NCBI RefSeq assembly: GCF_028622115.1
Contig: NZ_CP097263.1
Span: 7,068,001-7,132,000, forward strand
Length of the DNA stretch: 64,000 nucleotides
DNA from: Kutzneria chonburiensis
Lineage (GTDB): Bacteria > Actinomycetota > Actinomycetes > Mycobacteriales > Pseudonocardiaceae
Direction of reading: 5' to 3'
In this document: piece by piece, positions 49,708-58,247 of the stretch
Layout of the letters: every line of letters starts with the position of its first letter
How positions within the stretch are numbered: the stretch's first letter is position 1
The notes under the pieces: generated by a model
What the model was told of the DNA's origin: nothing
The model's input: only the letters and a program-made list of their open reading frames with translations
Database searches by the model: none
Position numbers and translations under genes: made by a program

Positions 49708-50574
49708 TCAGAACCGTTTGCCGGTGACCCTTTCGTAGGCCTCCACGTACTTCGCCCTGGTCTGCTCGACGACCTCGGCCGGCAGCGGCGGGGGCGGGGT
49801 GTCGGACTTGCGGTCCCAGCCCGAGGCCGGCGAGGTCAGCCAGTCGCGCACGTACTGCTTGTCGTAGGAGGGCTGCACGTGGCCGGCCTGGTAGCTCTCC
49901 GCCGGCCAGTAGCGGGACGAGTCCGGGGTCAGCACCTCGTCGCCCAGCACGATGCGGCCGTTCGCGTCGCGCCCGAACTCCAGCTTGGTGTCGGCCAGGA
50001 TGACGCCCGCCTTCTCGGCGATCTCGGCCCCGCGCCGGTACACCGCCAGCGTGAGTTCCCGCAGCTCAGCGGCCTCTTCGGCGCCGTCGGCGGCCATCTG
50101 CTCGAAGGTGATGTTCTCGTCGTGCTCGCCCAGCGGCGCCTTGGTGGCCGGCGTGAAGATCGGCTCGTCCAGCTTGGACGCCTCCACCAGCCCCGACGGC
50201 AGCCGCACGCCGCACACCGCGCCGGTGTTCTTGTAGTCGACCAGGCCGGAGCCGGTCAGGTAGCCGCGGGCGACGCACTCGTACTGGATCATGTCCAGGC
50301 TGCGCACCAGCAGCGCGCGTCCGCGCACCTCGGCCGGGATGCGGGCGTCGTCGTCGGAGACCAGGTGGTTGGGCACGATGTCGCCCAGCGCCTCGAACCA
50401 GAACACGCTCATCGCGGTCAGCACCGCGCCCTTGTCCGGGATCGCCGTGGGCAGCACCCAGTCGTAGGCCGAGATCCGGTCGGACGCGACCAGCAGCAGC
50501 AGCTCGTCGTCCACCCGGTAGAGCTCGCGGACCTTGCCGGCGGCGATCTGCGCATAGTCAGTGAGAGCGGGCAC
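49708..50574 (-). CDS. purC: Phosphoribosylaminoimidazole-succinocarboxamide synthase
   Basis: 288 aa. [21 protein letters not shown] (in parts) at the N-terminus, [21 protein letters not shown] and [11 protein letters not shown] are SAICAR synthetase signatures. It joins CAIR to aspartate in purine synthesis. GTG start at 50574; the stop lies 66 nt from the start of the DUF2334 gene. purB is encoded 2.4 kb to the right on the same strand, with four unrelated genes between. Confidence 0.95.
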   Translation of the reverse strand: MPALTDYAQIAAGKVRELYRVDDELLLLVASDRISAYDWVLPTAIPDKGAVLTAMSVFWFEALGDIVPNHLVSDDDARIPAEVRGRALLVRSLDMIQYECVARGYLTGSGLVDYKNTGAVCGVRLPSGLVEASKLDEPIFTPATKAPLGEHDENITFEQMAADGAEEAAELRELTLAVYRRGAEIAEKAGVILADTKLEFGRDANGRIVLGDEVLTPDSSRYWPAESYQAGHVQPSYDKQYVRDWLTSPASGWDRKSDTPPPPLPAEVVEQTRAKYVEAYERVTGKRF

Positions 50575-50645
50575 GAGCGGCAGCCTAACCTGCCGCCACT
50601 TTAGCTCGTTCGGGTGAACCCGACCCGATCGGCCTAACAGCGCTG

Positions 50646-51176
50646 GTGCGAATGCCGATTTTCCCGTACATGACCGTTTTCCCTGCCCCGGTCCCCTCCG
50701 CGCTCGCTCGCTGGTGGTGGCGGACGCCGGTGTGGTCGCGGCTGCTCGTGTCGTTGGGCGGCGGCGTCACGGCTTTCATGATCATCACCGGGCTGGTCGC
50801 CCCGACCGCGCCGGCCCGGCAACCCGGCACCCCGCAGCCCGTCGTCGCGGTCACCAGCACCGCCGCCACGACGACCACGGCGACCAGCAGCGAGACGCCG
50901 ACCACCGTCACGACCAGCGAGTCCGTCACCACGGAACTGCCGATCACCATGACGACGAAGCAGGCACCCCCGCCGACCACGCACCAGCCGCCGCCGGTCA
51001 CCCACGTGACGACCACGACGACCGTGACGCCGGCCCCGCCGCCGAGCGAGCCCGCTTACGTGACGGCCGGCGCACCCTGCTCGCCGGAAGGCGCGACCGG
51101 CGTCACCGCCTCCGGACAACCCATGGTGTGCAGCCGGGGGCTGCTCGACTCGAGGCTTCTCTGGAGGGCCGCATGA
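50646..51176 (+). CDS. Single-pass membrane protein with Thr/Pro-rich stalk
   Basis: Up to 176 aa; starts at 50646 (GTG), 50652 or 50670 (ATG) are all possible. One transmembrane segment ([21 protein letters not shown]) is followed by about 90 residues of Thr/Pro/Val-rich low-complexity sequence, probably spanning the wall, and a small C-terminal module with two cysteines ([23 protein letters not shown]). No function recognised. Its stop overlaps the next gene's ATG. Confidence 0.65.
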   Translation: MRMPIFPYMTVFPAPVPSALARWWWRTPVWSRLLVSLGGGVTAFMIITGLVAPTAPARQPGTPQPVVAVTSTAATTTTATSSETPTTVTTSESVTTELPITMTTKQAPPPTTHQPPPVTHVTTTTTVTPAPPPSEPAYVTAGAPCSPEGATGVTASGQPMVCSRGLLDSRLLWRAA

Positions 51177-51610
51177 CCATGCAACTGCCCCGCGTCGAGA
51201 CGCCGCACGGCCTGCGCCCCAACGGAATCGTGCGCACCACCGGCTGGCTTCAGATCGGCCGGACGCCGATCAGCTCCGGCCTGTGGGCCGTGCTGGCCGG
51301 CTTCTTCCTCACCGTCCCGTTCGGGTCGTCCTGGCTGCCCTTCCTCGCCGCCGCACTGGCCTTCGCCGGCTGGAAGGTCTGGGTCCGCCGACTGCGGCCG
51401 GCGTCGCGGGTGGTGAACCTGGACGCCAAGCCGGCGACCGAGCTGTGGCCCGGCGAGTGGGTCCGGCTCTACGGCACGGCCGGGCCGGTCGGCGAGGTCG
51501 AGGAGCTGGAAGTGGACAACGCCGGCCGGCTGCGGGTCTGGCTGCACGGCGACCACCAGCTGCCGCTGCCGCCGGGCCTGTGGGTGCGGCCGGTGGAGCT
51601 GCGCGACTAG
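51173..51610 (+). CDS. Small two-helix membrane protein, paralogue of the next gene
   Basis: 145 aa. After GLRPNGIVRTTGWLQIGRTP come two close hydrophobic helices (GLWAVLAGFFLTVPFG, WLPFLAAALAFAGWKVW) and a soluble beta-rich C-terminal domain (VVNLDAKPATELWPGEWVRL). Almost the same layout recurs in the next protein. The ATG overlaps the upstream stop and GGAGGG at 51162-51167 is its ribosome site. No function recognised. Confidence 0.7.
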   Translation: MTMQLPRVETPHGLRPNGIVRTTGWLQIGRTPISSGLWAVLAGFFLTVPFGSSWLPFLAAALAFAGWKVWVRRLRPASRVVNLDAKPATELWPGEWVRLYGTAGPVGEVEELEVDNAGRLRVWLHGDHQLPLPPGLWVRPVELRD

Positions 51611-51689
51611 GTGCACGGTCACCCGGCTGTTCGAGTGAACCCGGTCAGCGCCACGAAACGGCGGCGAGACAGCGGCGTATTCACCCCGC

Positions 51690-52127
51690 ATGACCGCGCG
51701 ACTGCCCGACGGCCGGACGCCGCGCGGGTTGCGTCCCAACGGCATGGTGCGGACAACGGGATGGCTGCAGTTCGGGCGGGTGCCGGTGAGCTCGGGCGTG
51801 TGGCCGGCGCTGGCGATGGGCCTGCTGGCCCTGCCGTTCGGCGTGCCGTGGCTGCCGATCCCGGGCGCGGTAACCGGTTTCGGCCTGTGGGTGGTGTGGA
51901 TCCGTTACGTGCAGCCAAGTTCACGCGTCGTCAACCTGGATTCCGCACCGGCGTCGGAGCTGCGGCCGGACGACTGGTTCCGACCGTACGGCGGCATCGG
52001 GCCGGCCGCGCAGGTGGCCGACACCCGGCCGGAACCCGACGACCTGGTGCGGATCACCTTGCGCGGCGGCCGCGAGCTGACGCTGTCGCCGGACTACCGG
52101 GTCAGGCGGGTTCGGCTGCGTAGCTAG
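51690..52127 (+). CDS. Small two-helix membrane protein, paralogue of the preceding gene
   Basis: 145 aa, exactly the length of its neighbour. Shared blocks are GLRPNG(I/M)VRTTGWLQ(I/F)GR(T/V)P, two helices (PALAMGLLALPFGVPWLPIP, GAVTGFGLWVVWIRY) and SSRVVNLDSAPASELRPDDW. Tandem duplication is evident. Its last 26 nt overlap the 3' end of the opposing MOSC gene. Confidence 0.7.
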   Translation: MTARLPDGRTPRGLRPNGMVRTTGWLQFGRVPVSSGVWPALAMGLLALPFGVPWLPIPGAVTGFGLWVVWIRYVQPSSRVVNLDSAPASELRPDDWFRPYGGIGPAAQVADTRPEPDDLVRITLRGGRELTLSPDYRVRRVRLRS

Positions 52128-52956
52128 CCACGTCCGACCACCGGCCGACCAGCACGTCGTCGCCGACCGTGACGGTGCCGGGCCGCAGCACGACAGCCTT
52201 CATGCCGAACGTGACCCCGCCGTCGGGGTCGCGCCGGTACTGGGCCAGCGAGCGGATCGGCTCCGGTCCGGCCTTGCGGCCGGTGTCCTGGTCGACCATG
52301 GGCACGGCGCAGCGCACGCAGACCATGGCATAGCCGAACTCGGCATCGCCGATGCTCATCCGGCGCACCTGGTCCTCGGTGTGCGGCTCGGGCCAGCCGC
52401 TGATCACGATGTTCGGCCGGAACCGGTCCATCGGCACCGGCTCGGCGCCGCGGGCCAGGATCCGCTCGTTGAGGCCGTCCAGCGAGGCCAGCGAGGTCAC
52501 CAGCAGCGCGTGCGCGTCGGCGAAGCCGACCAGCCCCTCGGTCTCGCCGCGGGACGGCCGAGTGTGCTCCGGCGGCAGCCCGACCAGCCGGGACTGCTCA
52601 CCGAGCACCTCGCTGAACCAGTCAGCGGCCACGTCGCCCTGGTCGACGCCCACGCCGTCCCACTTGTGCACGCGGACCGGCCGGCGCTGCCCATCGGGCA
52701 CGACGTCGAGGACCAGGTCCTCGATGTCCGGCGCGGAGACCCGCAGCTGCCCGTCGACCACAGACGGGTGCACGACGGCCAGTTTCGGCTCGTTGCGCTG
52801 GCTGCGGAACACGCCGTCGGCATCGACGACCATCCACGACCGGTCGTGCCGCAGGCCGGTCGGCGTGACGACAGCGGTGCGCGCCGTGGTTCCGGCGCAG
52901 CCCTTGATCGGATAGCTGACCAGGGCCGAGACCTGAACATTCATTGCGACGCTCAC
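52102..52956 (-). CDS. MOSC domain-containing protein (MOSC N-terminal beta-barrel type)
   Basis: 284 aa. VSALVSYPIKGCAGTTAR opens the MOSC N-terminal barrel; FRPNIVISGWPEPHTEDQ and CVRCAVPMVDQDTGRK carry the conserved MOSC cysteine. Relatives include the mARC molybdenum enzymes and the MOCOS C-terminus, so it may bind sulphurated molybdenum cofactor. Start overlaps the purB stop by 4 nt (ATGA). Confidence 0.87.
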   Translation of the reverse strand: MSVAMNVQVSALVSYPIKGCAGTTARTAVVTPTGLRHDRSWMVVDADGVFRSQRNEPKLAVVHPSVVDGQLRVSAPDIEDLVLDVVPDGQRRPVRVHKWDGVGVDQGDVAADWFSEVLGEQSRLVGLPPEHTRPSRGETEGLVGFADAHALLVTSLASLDGLNERILARGAEPVPMDRFRPNIVISGWPEPHTEDQVRRMSIGDAEFGYAMVCVRCAVPMVDQDTGRKAGPEPIRSLAQYRRDPDGGVTFGMKAVVLRPGTVTVGDDVLVGRWSDVASYAAEPA

Positions 52957-54386
52957 AGGATCGGCTCCGGCACGTAGCCGGCCGAGTCCGGGAACCGCTC
53001 CAGCGACTTGGCGATGTCCGCGGCCACGGCGTCGACCTGCGCCCCGGCCACACCGGTGAACGACAGCCGGTCGGCCAGCAGCTCGTCGAGCTGGGCCCGG
53101 TCCAGCGGGATGCGCTGGTCGGCGGCCAGCCGGTCCAGCAGGTCGTTGCGCTCGAGGCCCTGCTCCCGCATGGCCAGCGCGACCGCGACGGCGTTCTCCT
53201 TGATCGCCTCGTGCGCGGTCTCCCGGCCGACACCGGCCCGTACGGAGGCCATCAGCACCTTGGTCGTGGCCAGGAACGGCAGGTAGCGGTCCAGCTCGCG
53301 GGCGACGACCGCCGGGTACGCACCGAACTCGTCCAGCACGGTCAGCATGGTCTCCAGCAGGCCGTCCAGTGCGAAGAACGCGTCCGGCAGCGCGACCCGG
53401 CGCACCACCGAGCAGGACACGTCACCCTCGTTCCACTGGTCACCGGCCAGCTCGCCGGTCATGGCCAGGTAGCCGCGCAGGATCACGGTCAGGCCGTTGA
53501 CCCGCTCGCAGGACCGGGTGTTCATCTTGTGCGGCATCGCGCTCGAGCCGACCTGGCCCGGCTTGAAACCCTCGGTGACCAGCTCGTGCCCGGCCATCAG
53601 CCGGATCGTCTTGGCCAGGCTGGACGGCGCCGCGGCCAGCTGCACCAGCGCGGACAACACGTCGAAGTCCAGCGACCGCGGATACACCTGGCCGACGCTG
53701 GTGAGCACCCGGCGGAAGCCGAGGAACTCGGCCACCTTGTGCTCCAGCGAGGCCAGCTTGGCCGCGTCCCCGCCGAGCAGGTCCAGCATGTCCTGGGCGG
53801 TGCCGACCGGGCCCTTCACGCCGCGCAGCGGGTAGCGCTCCAGCAGGTCGTCCAGCCGCCCGAAGGCCACGTGCAGCTCGTCGGCCGCGGTGGCGAACCG
53901 CTTGCCCAGGGTGGTGGCCTGCGCGGCCACGTTGTGCGAGCGGCCGGCCATCACCAGGTCGGTGTGCTCGACCGCGAGCCGGGCCAGCCGGGCCAGCAGC
54001 GCCGCCACCTTGCCCTGGATGAACTCGAGCGACTGGCGGACCTGGAGCTGCTCGACGTTCTCGGTCAGGTCGCGGGAGGTCATGCCCTTGTGCACCTGCT
54101 CGTGGCCGGCCAGGGCGTTGAACTCCTCGATCCGGGCCTTCACGTCGTGCCGGGTCACCCGCTCGCGCTCGGCGATGGAGGCCAGGTCGACCTGGTCGAG
54201 CACCCGCTCGTAGTCGGCAACGGCGGTCGCCGGCACGTCGATGCCCAGCTCGGCCTGGGCCTTGAGCACGGCGAGCCACAGCCGGCGCTCCAGCACGACC
54301 TTGTGTTCCGGCGACCAGAGGCCGACCAGCTGGGCCGACGCGTAGCGGCCGGCGAGCACGTTGGGAATGAGCGGCTTGGTCGTCAC
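52953..54386 (-). CDS. purB: Adenylosuccinate lyase
   Basis: 477 aa fumarase-superfamily lyase acting twice in purine synthesis. The superfamily signature GSSAMPHKMNTRSCE is exact; HVAFG-like, MTSRDLTENVEQLQ and AGRSHNVAAQATTLGKRFA (part) hold further catalytic residues. GTG/ATG start at 54386. The TetR-type gene ends 12 nt upstream on the same strand, and the MOSC gene follows with overlap. Confidence 0.95.
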   Translation of the reverse strand: MTTKPLIPNVLAGRYASAQLVGLWSPEHKVVLERRLWLAVLKAQAELGIDVPATAVADYERVLDQVDLASIAERERVTRHDVKARIEEFNALAGHEQVHKGMTSRDLTENVEQLQVRQSLEFIQGKVAALLARLARLAVEHTDLVMAGRSHNVAAQATTLGKRFATAADELHVAFGRLDDLLERYPLRGVKGPVGTAQDMLDLLGGDAAKLASLEHKVAEFLGFRRVLTSVGQVYPRSLDFDVLSALVQLAAAPSSLAKTIRLMAGHELVTEGFKPGQVGSSAMPHKMNTRSCERVNGLTVILRGYLAMTGELAGDQWNEGDVSCSVVRRVALPDAFFALDGLLETMLTVLDEFGAYPAVVARELDRYLPFLATTKVLMASVRAGVGRETAHEAIKENAVAVALAMREQGLERNDLLDRLAADQRIPLDRAQLDELLADRLSFTGVAGAQVDAVAADIAKSLERFPDSAGYVPEPIL

Positions 54387-54397
54387 GTACCGAGAGC

Positions 54398-54978
54398 TTA
54401 ATGCGCCGCCAGGTCCGGCATGACCGAAAGCAGCATCCGCCGGGCCGCCTGGCGCGGATCGGGGTGTACCTCGATCAGGGCGTTGACCACGGCCCCGTCC
54501 ACCACGGAGATCAACTGATCGATCCGCTCGTCGTCCATCCGGAACCCGCCGGCGGTGAGGATGTCCAGCAGCAGCTGGTGCAGCTCCTTGCCCAGCTGCC
54601 GCATCAGCGGCCGCAGGTAGGGCCGCCGGCTGGTGCCGACCAGCCGCTCGTAGCGCAGCATCACGGCCTGGCTGTCGGCGTCGCCGACCAGCAGGTCCAG
54701 CGCGAACTCGATCACGTCGACCGGCTCGCCGCCGTGCAGCCGGGCCAGCCGCTCCCGACCGGCCACCAGCTCGGCCCGGCCGGCGTGCTCTACGGCGGCC
54801 TCGATCAGCTCGTCCAGCGAGTCGAAGTAGTACGTGGTCGAGGCCAGCGGCAGGCCGGCCCGCTCGGCCACGGCCCGGTGCCGGATCGCGTCGAAGCCGC
54901 CCTCGGTGAGCAGGGCGGCGGCCGCGGCGACCAGTTCGTGGCGGCGTCGCTCCCCTTGGGGGTGCTGGCGGCGGTCAT
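54398..54978 (-). pseudogene. TetR-family transcriptional regulator, N-terminus frameshifted as assembled
   Basis: From 54871 down, the frame encodes a helix-turn-helix remnant AERAGLPLASTTYYFDSLDEL and a TetR ligand domain. The preceding sequence GERRRHELVAAAAALLTEGG and FDAIRHRAVAERAG completes the DNA-binding domain but is out of frame with the only plausible start, ATG at 54978 (MTAASTP). Restoring one base in the five-G run at 54958-54962 joins them into a 193-aa protein. In the organism it is probably intact. A start inside the domain would remove helix 1 and inactivate it. Confidence 0.78.
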
Positions 54979-54999
54979 GCCCAGCGATGGTGCCAGTGG

Positions 55000-55710
55000 T
55001 CAGTAGCGGGCCGCGAGCCGGGCCGCGATGTCGCCGAGCTGGTTCACGTACGGACCGGCGGCCGAGCCGTTGATCGGCAGCGTGGCCAGCGTCAGCGCAC
55101 CGCCGTTGTGGGTCGTCACGGTGACCGCGCTGCCCTTGGCCACCCGCACCGCCGGCTTGCCGCCGGTGCCCGGGTCATTCGGCACCGACGCCGGCACCAG
55201 GACCAGCTCCAGCTTGCCGGAATTGGCCCCGTCGGTGAGCTGGAAGGCCACTGCGGCCGCGCCGACCGGGCAGCTCACGTCGGCGGCCTGCGCCTCGCTG
55301 CCCGTGATGATCGGCAGTTCGGTGACCAGCGCGGCGGCCAGGCCCTGGTCGGGCTGGCCGCAGTTGGCGCTGCTGCCGGTGTCCGGGGTGTTGGGCTGGA
55401 CCTTGGGGCCGCCGCCCTCGTTGGTGTTGAAGCCCGGGTTGAGCGACAGCGGGGAGGTCGCGTTGGGCGCGGCCGCGTCGCCGCCGGCAGACGTCATCGA
55501 GCCGTTGCTCTCGCTGAACGGCCTGACCAGCGTCAGTGCGCCGCCGATGAGCACCACGCCGATCGCCACGCCGGCACCGGCCTGCAAACGCTTGCGGGCG
55601 CGGGCCGTCGCCCGCTTCGAGGCCACCACGACGTCGTCGGTGTCGAAGGACGGCGGTGGCACGTCGCCGACCGCGTCCCGGAACTTCTCGGCTAGCTGCT
55701 TGTCATCCAT
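55000..55710 (-). CDS. Membrane-anchored protein paired with an ECF sigma factor (putative anti-sigma or partner)
   Basis: 236 aa from the ATG at 55710. A cytoplasmic N-terminus of about 60 residues (MDDKQLAEKFRDAVGDVPPP) precedes one transmembrane helix (AGAGVAIGVVLIGGALTLV) and an extracytoplasmic domain with two cysteines (NCGQP, VSCPVG). There is no zinc-binding anti-sigma motif. The position 25 nt downstream of a SigE-family sigma gene indicates co-transcription; such partners occur in many actinobacteria, but inhibition of the sigma factor is not demonstrated by sequence. Confidence 0.75.
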   Translation of the reverse strand: MDDKQLAEKFRDAVGDVPPPSFDTDDVVVASKRATARARKRLQAGAGVAIGVVLIGGALTLVRPFSESNGSMTSAGGDAAAPNATSPLSLNPGFNTNEGGGPKVQPNTPDTGSSANCGQPDQGLAAALVTELPIITGSEAQAADVSCPVGAAAVAFQLTDGANSGKLELVLVPASVPNDPGTGGKPAVRVAKGSAVTVTTHNGGALTLATLPINGSAAGPYVNQLGDIAARLAARY

Positions 55711-55735
55711 CCGTTCTTCCACCTCCCCGTCACGG

Positions 55736-56254
55736 TCACGTCGCCGGCCGCAAGTCGTCCAGGACATCCCCCAGCTCCGTGCGCAGCGCCTCGAGGCCGC
55801 GCGCGGTCTGGGACTTCACGGTGCCCTCGGTGCACCGGAGCACCTTCGCCGCCGCGGCGACGTCCAGCCCCTCCAGGAACCGCAGCACCAGCACCGCCCG
55901 CTGGCGCGGCGGCACCTTGCGCAACCCGTCCAGCAGCACGTGCCGGGTGGCGACCGCGTCGCCGACCTCGGCCGTCGCCGTCGGGGTGTCGGGCAGCTGG
56001 TCGGTGAACCGCTCCCGGCGCCACGGGCGGCGCGACTCGTCGATGACCGCGCGGACCACCGTCCGGCGGACGTAGGCGTCGAGGGCCTCCCTGTCCCTGA
56101 TCTTGTTCCACTTGCGGTGCAGCGCGACGAACGCGGTCTGGGCGAGATCGTCCGCGCGGTGCCAGTCGCCGCACATCAGGTACGCGGTACGGCGCACGGC
56201 ATCGCGCCGGGCCGCGAAGTACTCCGCGAACTCCTGCTCGTCGCGCTGGTCCAC
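55736..56254 (-). CDS. ECF RNA polymerase sigma factor, SigE family
   Basis: 172 aa. Region 2 (AYLMCGDWHRADDLAQTAFVAL) and region 4 (PPRQRAVLVLRFLEGLDVAAAAKVL, with TEGTVKSQTARGL as recognition helix) match the actinobacterial SigE-family ECF group. It directs RNA polymerase to stress or envelope promoters; targets unknown. GTG start at 56254, divergent from the threonine aldolase gene with 132 nt between start codons. Confidence 0.9.
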   Translation of the reverse strand: MDQRDEQEFAEYFAARRDAVRRTAYLMCGDWHRADDLAQTAFVALHRKWNKIRDREALDAYVRRTVVRAVIDESRRPWRRERFTDQLPDTPTATAEVGDAVATRHVLLDGLRKVPPRQRAVLVLRFLEGLDVAAAAKVLRCTEGTVKSQTARGLEALRTELGDVLDDLRPAT

Positions 56255-56386
56255 GCGGGCTCTCTCTACTTCTCGTGTCGACGCCTACCGGACGGAAAGG
56301 CCGGCTCCTACGGTTGCATGCCCCACGTGACGTCCGCCATACGGGTGGGTGCAGGCCGGTCGCGGCCGGTGTGGTGTGATCCGACC

Positions 56387-57406
56387 GTGACCCAGCAGCC
56401 GCTGCTCGACTTCCGCTCGGACACCGTGACCAAGCCGGACGAGGCGATGCGCGCCGCGATGGCCTCCGCCGAGGTGGCCGATGACGTGCTCGAACACGAC
56501 CCCACGATGCGTGCGCTCGAGGAGCGGGTGGCCGGCCTGCTCGGCACCGAGGCCGCGCTGTGGGTGCCCAGCGGCAGCATGGGCAACCTGATCGCGCTGT
56601 TCCTGCACCTGCGCCGGGGCGACCGCTTCCTGGCCGCGCACTCCTCGCACGTGCTGGACAACGAGCTCGGCACCGCGGCCTGGATCGCCGGCGGCATGCC
56701 GTACGCGATGGACTGGGACGCCGGCCCCGGCCGGATGTCGGCCGCGGCCATCCACGACGTCGCCGGCAGCGAGGCGCCGTACCACGGCCTCAGGACCACG
56801 TTGCTGTCGTTGGAGAACAGCCACAACGGCGCCGGCGGCACCGTGATGCCGTTGGGGGAGCACATGCAGCTCGTCGCGGCGGCGCGGGAATGCCGGCTGC
56901 GGGTGCATCTGGACGGCGCCCGGCTGTGGAACGCCTCGGTCGCACTCGGTGTCGCCCCGGCCGAGCTGGCCGTCGGCGTCGACACCGTGCAGGTCTGCCT
57001 GAGCAAGGGTTTGGGCGCGCCGGTCGGTTCGGTCGTCGCCGGCACCGAGGAGTTCGTCGCCGAGGCGCGACGGGTGCGCAAGATGCTGGGCGGCGGCGTG
57101 CGGCAGGGCGGCATCCTGGCCGCGGCGGGGCTGGTCGCGCTGGACCGTATCGACGACCTGGCCGACGACCACGCCAACGCCAAGCTGCTGGCCGAGGGCC
57201 TGACCGAGCTCGGCTGGAGCGTGCGGACGCCGGAGACCAACATCGTGCTGGCCGCGGTGCCCGACCTGCGCAACGCCATCAAGATGTTGGGGCGCCTGGG
57301 TATTCAGACCGGACCGATGTCGGGCCAGGTCCGCTTCGTCACCCACCGGGACGTCAGCACGGCCGACGTGAAGGACGCCCTGCACCGTGTCGGGAGCGCC
57401 AGTTGA
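56387..57406 (+). CDS. ltaE: Low-specificity L-threonine aldolase
   Basis: 339 aa PLP enzyme. LDFRSDTVTKPDEAMRAAMA at the N-terminus, LWVPSGSMGNLIAL, HLDGARLWNA and the PLP lysine in CLSKGLGAPVGS are diagnostic. It cleaves threonine or allo-threonine to glycine and acetaldehyde. The GTG at 56387 is chosen because it begins the conserved TQQPLLDFRSD. Its TGA overlaps the TTG start of the HAD gene. Confidence 0.92.
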   Translation: MTQQPLLDFRSDTVTKPDEAMRAAMASAEVADDVLEHDPTMRALEERVAGLLGTEAALWVPSGSMGNLIALFLHLRRGDRFLAAHSSHVLDNELGTAAWIAGGMPYAMDWDAGPGRMSAAAIHDVAGSEAPYHGLRTTLLSLENSHNGAGGTVMPLGEHMQLVAAARECRLRVHLDGARLWNASVALGVAPAELAVGVDTVQVCLSKGLGAPVGSVVAGTEEFVAEARRVRKMLGGGVRQGGILAAAGLVALDRIDDLADDHANAKLLAEGLTELGWSVRTPETNIVLAAVPDLRNAIKMLGRLGIQTGPMSGQVRFVTHRDVSTADVKDALHRVGSAS

Positions 57407-57999
57407 GCTGGCTCGTCTTCGACTACGGCGGCGTGATCAGCCTGCACACCAAGGCAATTCCGGCGATGGCCGCCCGCGTCGGCGTCTCGGCGGAGGCTTT
57501 CGAACCGGGCTACTGGTCCGAGCGCGACGCCTACGACCGCGGCCTGCCGGACCTCGACTACTGGCAGGCCGTCTGCTCGCACGTGGGCGTCTCCGTGGAC
57601 GCTGCGCTGTCCGAAGACCTGACGCGGCTGGACATCGAGGGCTGGCTGCCCACCGACGACCGCACCGTGAAGCTGCTCGGCCGGCTGGCCGGCGCCGGCG
57701 CCCGGCTGGCGCTGCTGTCCAACGCCCCCAGTTCGTTCGGCCGGGTCGCCGAGCGCCAGCCGTGGGCCGAGCACTTCACGCACCTGGTGTTCTCCGGCGA
57801 CCTTGGTCTGGCCAAGCCCGACGTCGAGATCTACGCCGCCCTGGTCGGCAAACTGGGGGCCAGGGCGGCGGACTGCCTCTTCGTCGACGACCGTCAGGCC
57901 AATGTGGACGGTGCCGTCGCCGCCGGCTGGACCGCCCACCTGTGGACGTCGGCCGACGAGCTGGCCGACACCCTGGTCAGGTTCGCGACTTGTTCTTGA
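57403..57999 (+). CDS. HAD-superfamily hydrolase
   Basis: 198 aa. Motif I is VFDYGGVIS, with the nucleophile Asp but Gly in place of the second Asp; motif II LLSNAPSS, motif III around LGLAKPD and motif IV CLFVDDRQANVDGA are intact. The YihX-like and dehalogenase-like subfamilies share the Asp-x-Gly form. Substrate unknown. TTG start overlaps the preceding stop (TTGA), so translation is coupled. Its last 23 nt overlap the 3' end of the small opposing gene. Confidence 0.85.
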   Translation: MSWLVFDYGGVISLHTKAIPAMAARVGVSAEAFEPGYWSERDAYDRGLPDLDYWQAVCSHVGVSVDAALSEDLTRLDIEGWLPTDDRTVKLLGRLAGAGARLALLSNAPSSFGRVAERQPWAEHFTHLVFSGDLGLAKPDVEIYAALVGKLGARAADCLFVDDRQANVDGAVAAGWTAHLWTSADELADTLVRFATCS

Positions 58000-58138
58000 T
58001 CGCGCCGTAGACCGCGGTGGCGACGAACAGGATCCCCCCGACGATCGCGAGCCAGAACAGGCCCTTGAGCAGCGCGCCGAGCACCGCGATCACGAGCCAC
58101 GCGATCAGCAGGACACCGATGATTGCGACGAACACCAT
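57977..58138 (-). CDS. Small hydrophobic membrane protein
   Basis: 53 aa from the ATG at 58138 with AAGGAG 6 nt upstream. Two hydrophobic stretches (FVAIIGVLLIAWLVIAVLG and LFWLAIVGGILFVATAVYGA) joined by a short loop end in a basic tail (KNKSR). Such short two-helix proteins are common in actinobacteria, without known function. Its 3' end overlaps the HAD gene. Confidence 0.68.
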   Translation of the reverse strand: MVFVAIIGVLLIAWLVIAVLGALLKGLFWLAIVGGILFVATAVYGAIKNKSRT

Positions 58139-58226
58139 GACGGACTCCTTCATCAGCTTGCCTTGACCCAAGCCTGCCATCCGCCTGCTGAGAACGGCGG
58201 GGTTTCGGCGTCAGATCAGGGACAGA

Positions 58227-58241
58227 TCAGGGTCGCCCTGA
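58227..58241. terminator. Possible hairpin after the aminotransferase gene
   Basis: TCAGGG-TCG-CCCTGA, a short perfect stem, lies just beyond the aminotransferase stop in the minus-strand direction, next to a direct repeat CAGATCAGGG. Confidence 0.35.
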
Positions 58242-58247
58242 GTGGTC

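Noticed and set aside
55028-56386. A plus-strand frame that would extend threonine aldolase by more than 400 residues.
   Set aside because: It is antisense to the ECF sigma factor and its partner; the conserved enzyme begins right after the GTG at 56387.
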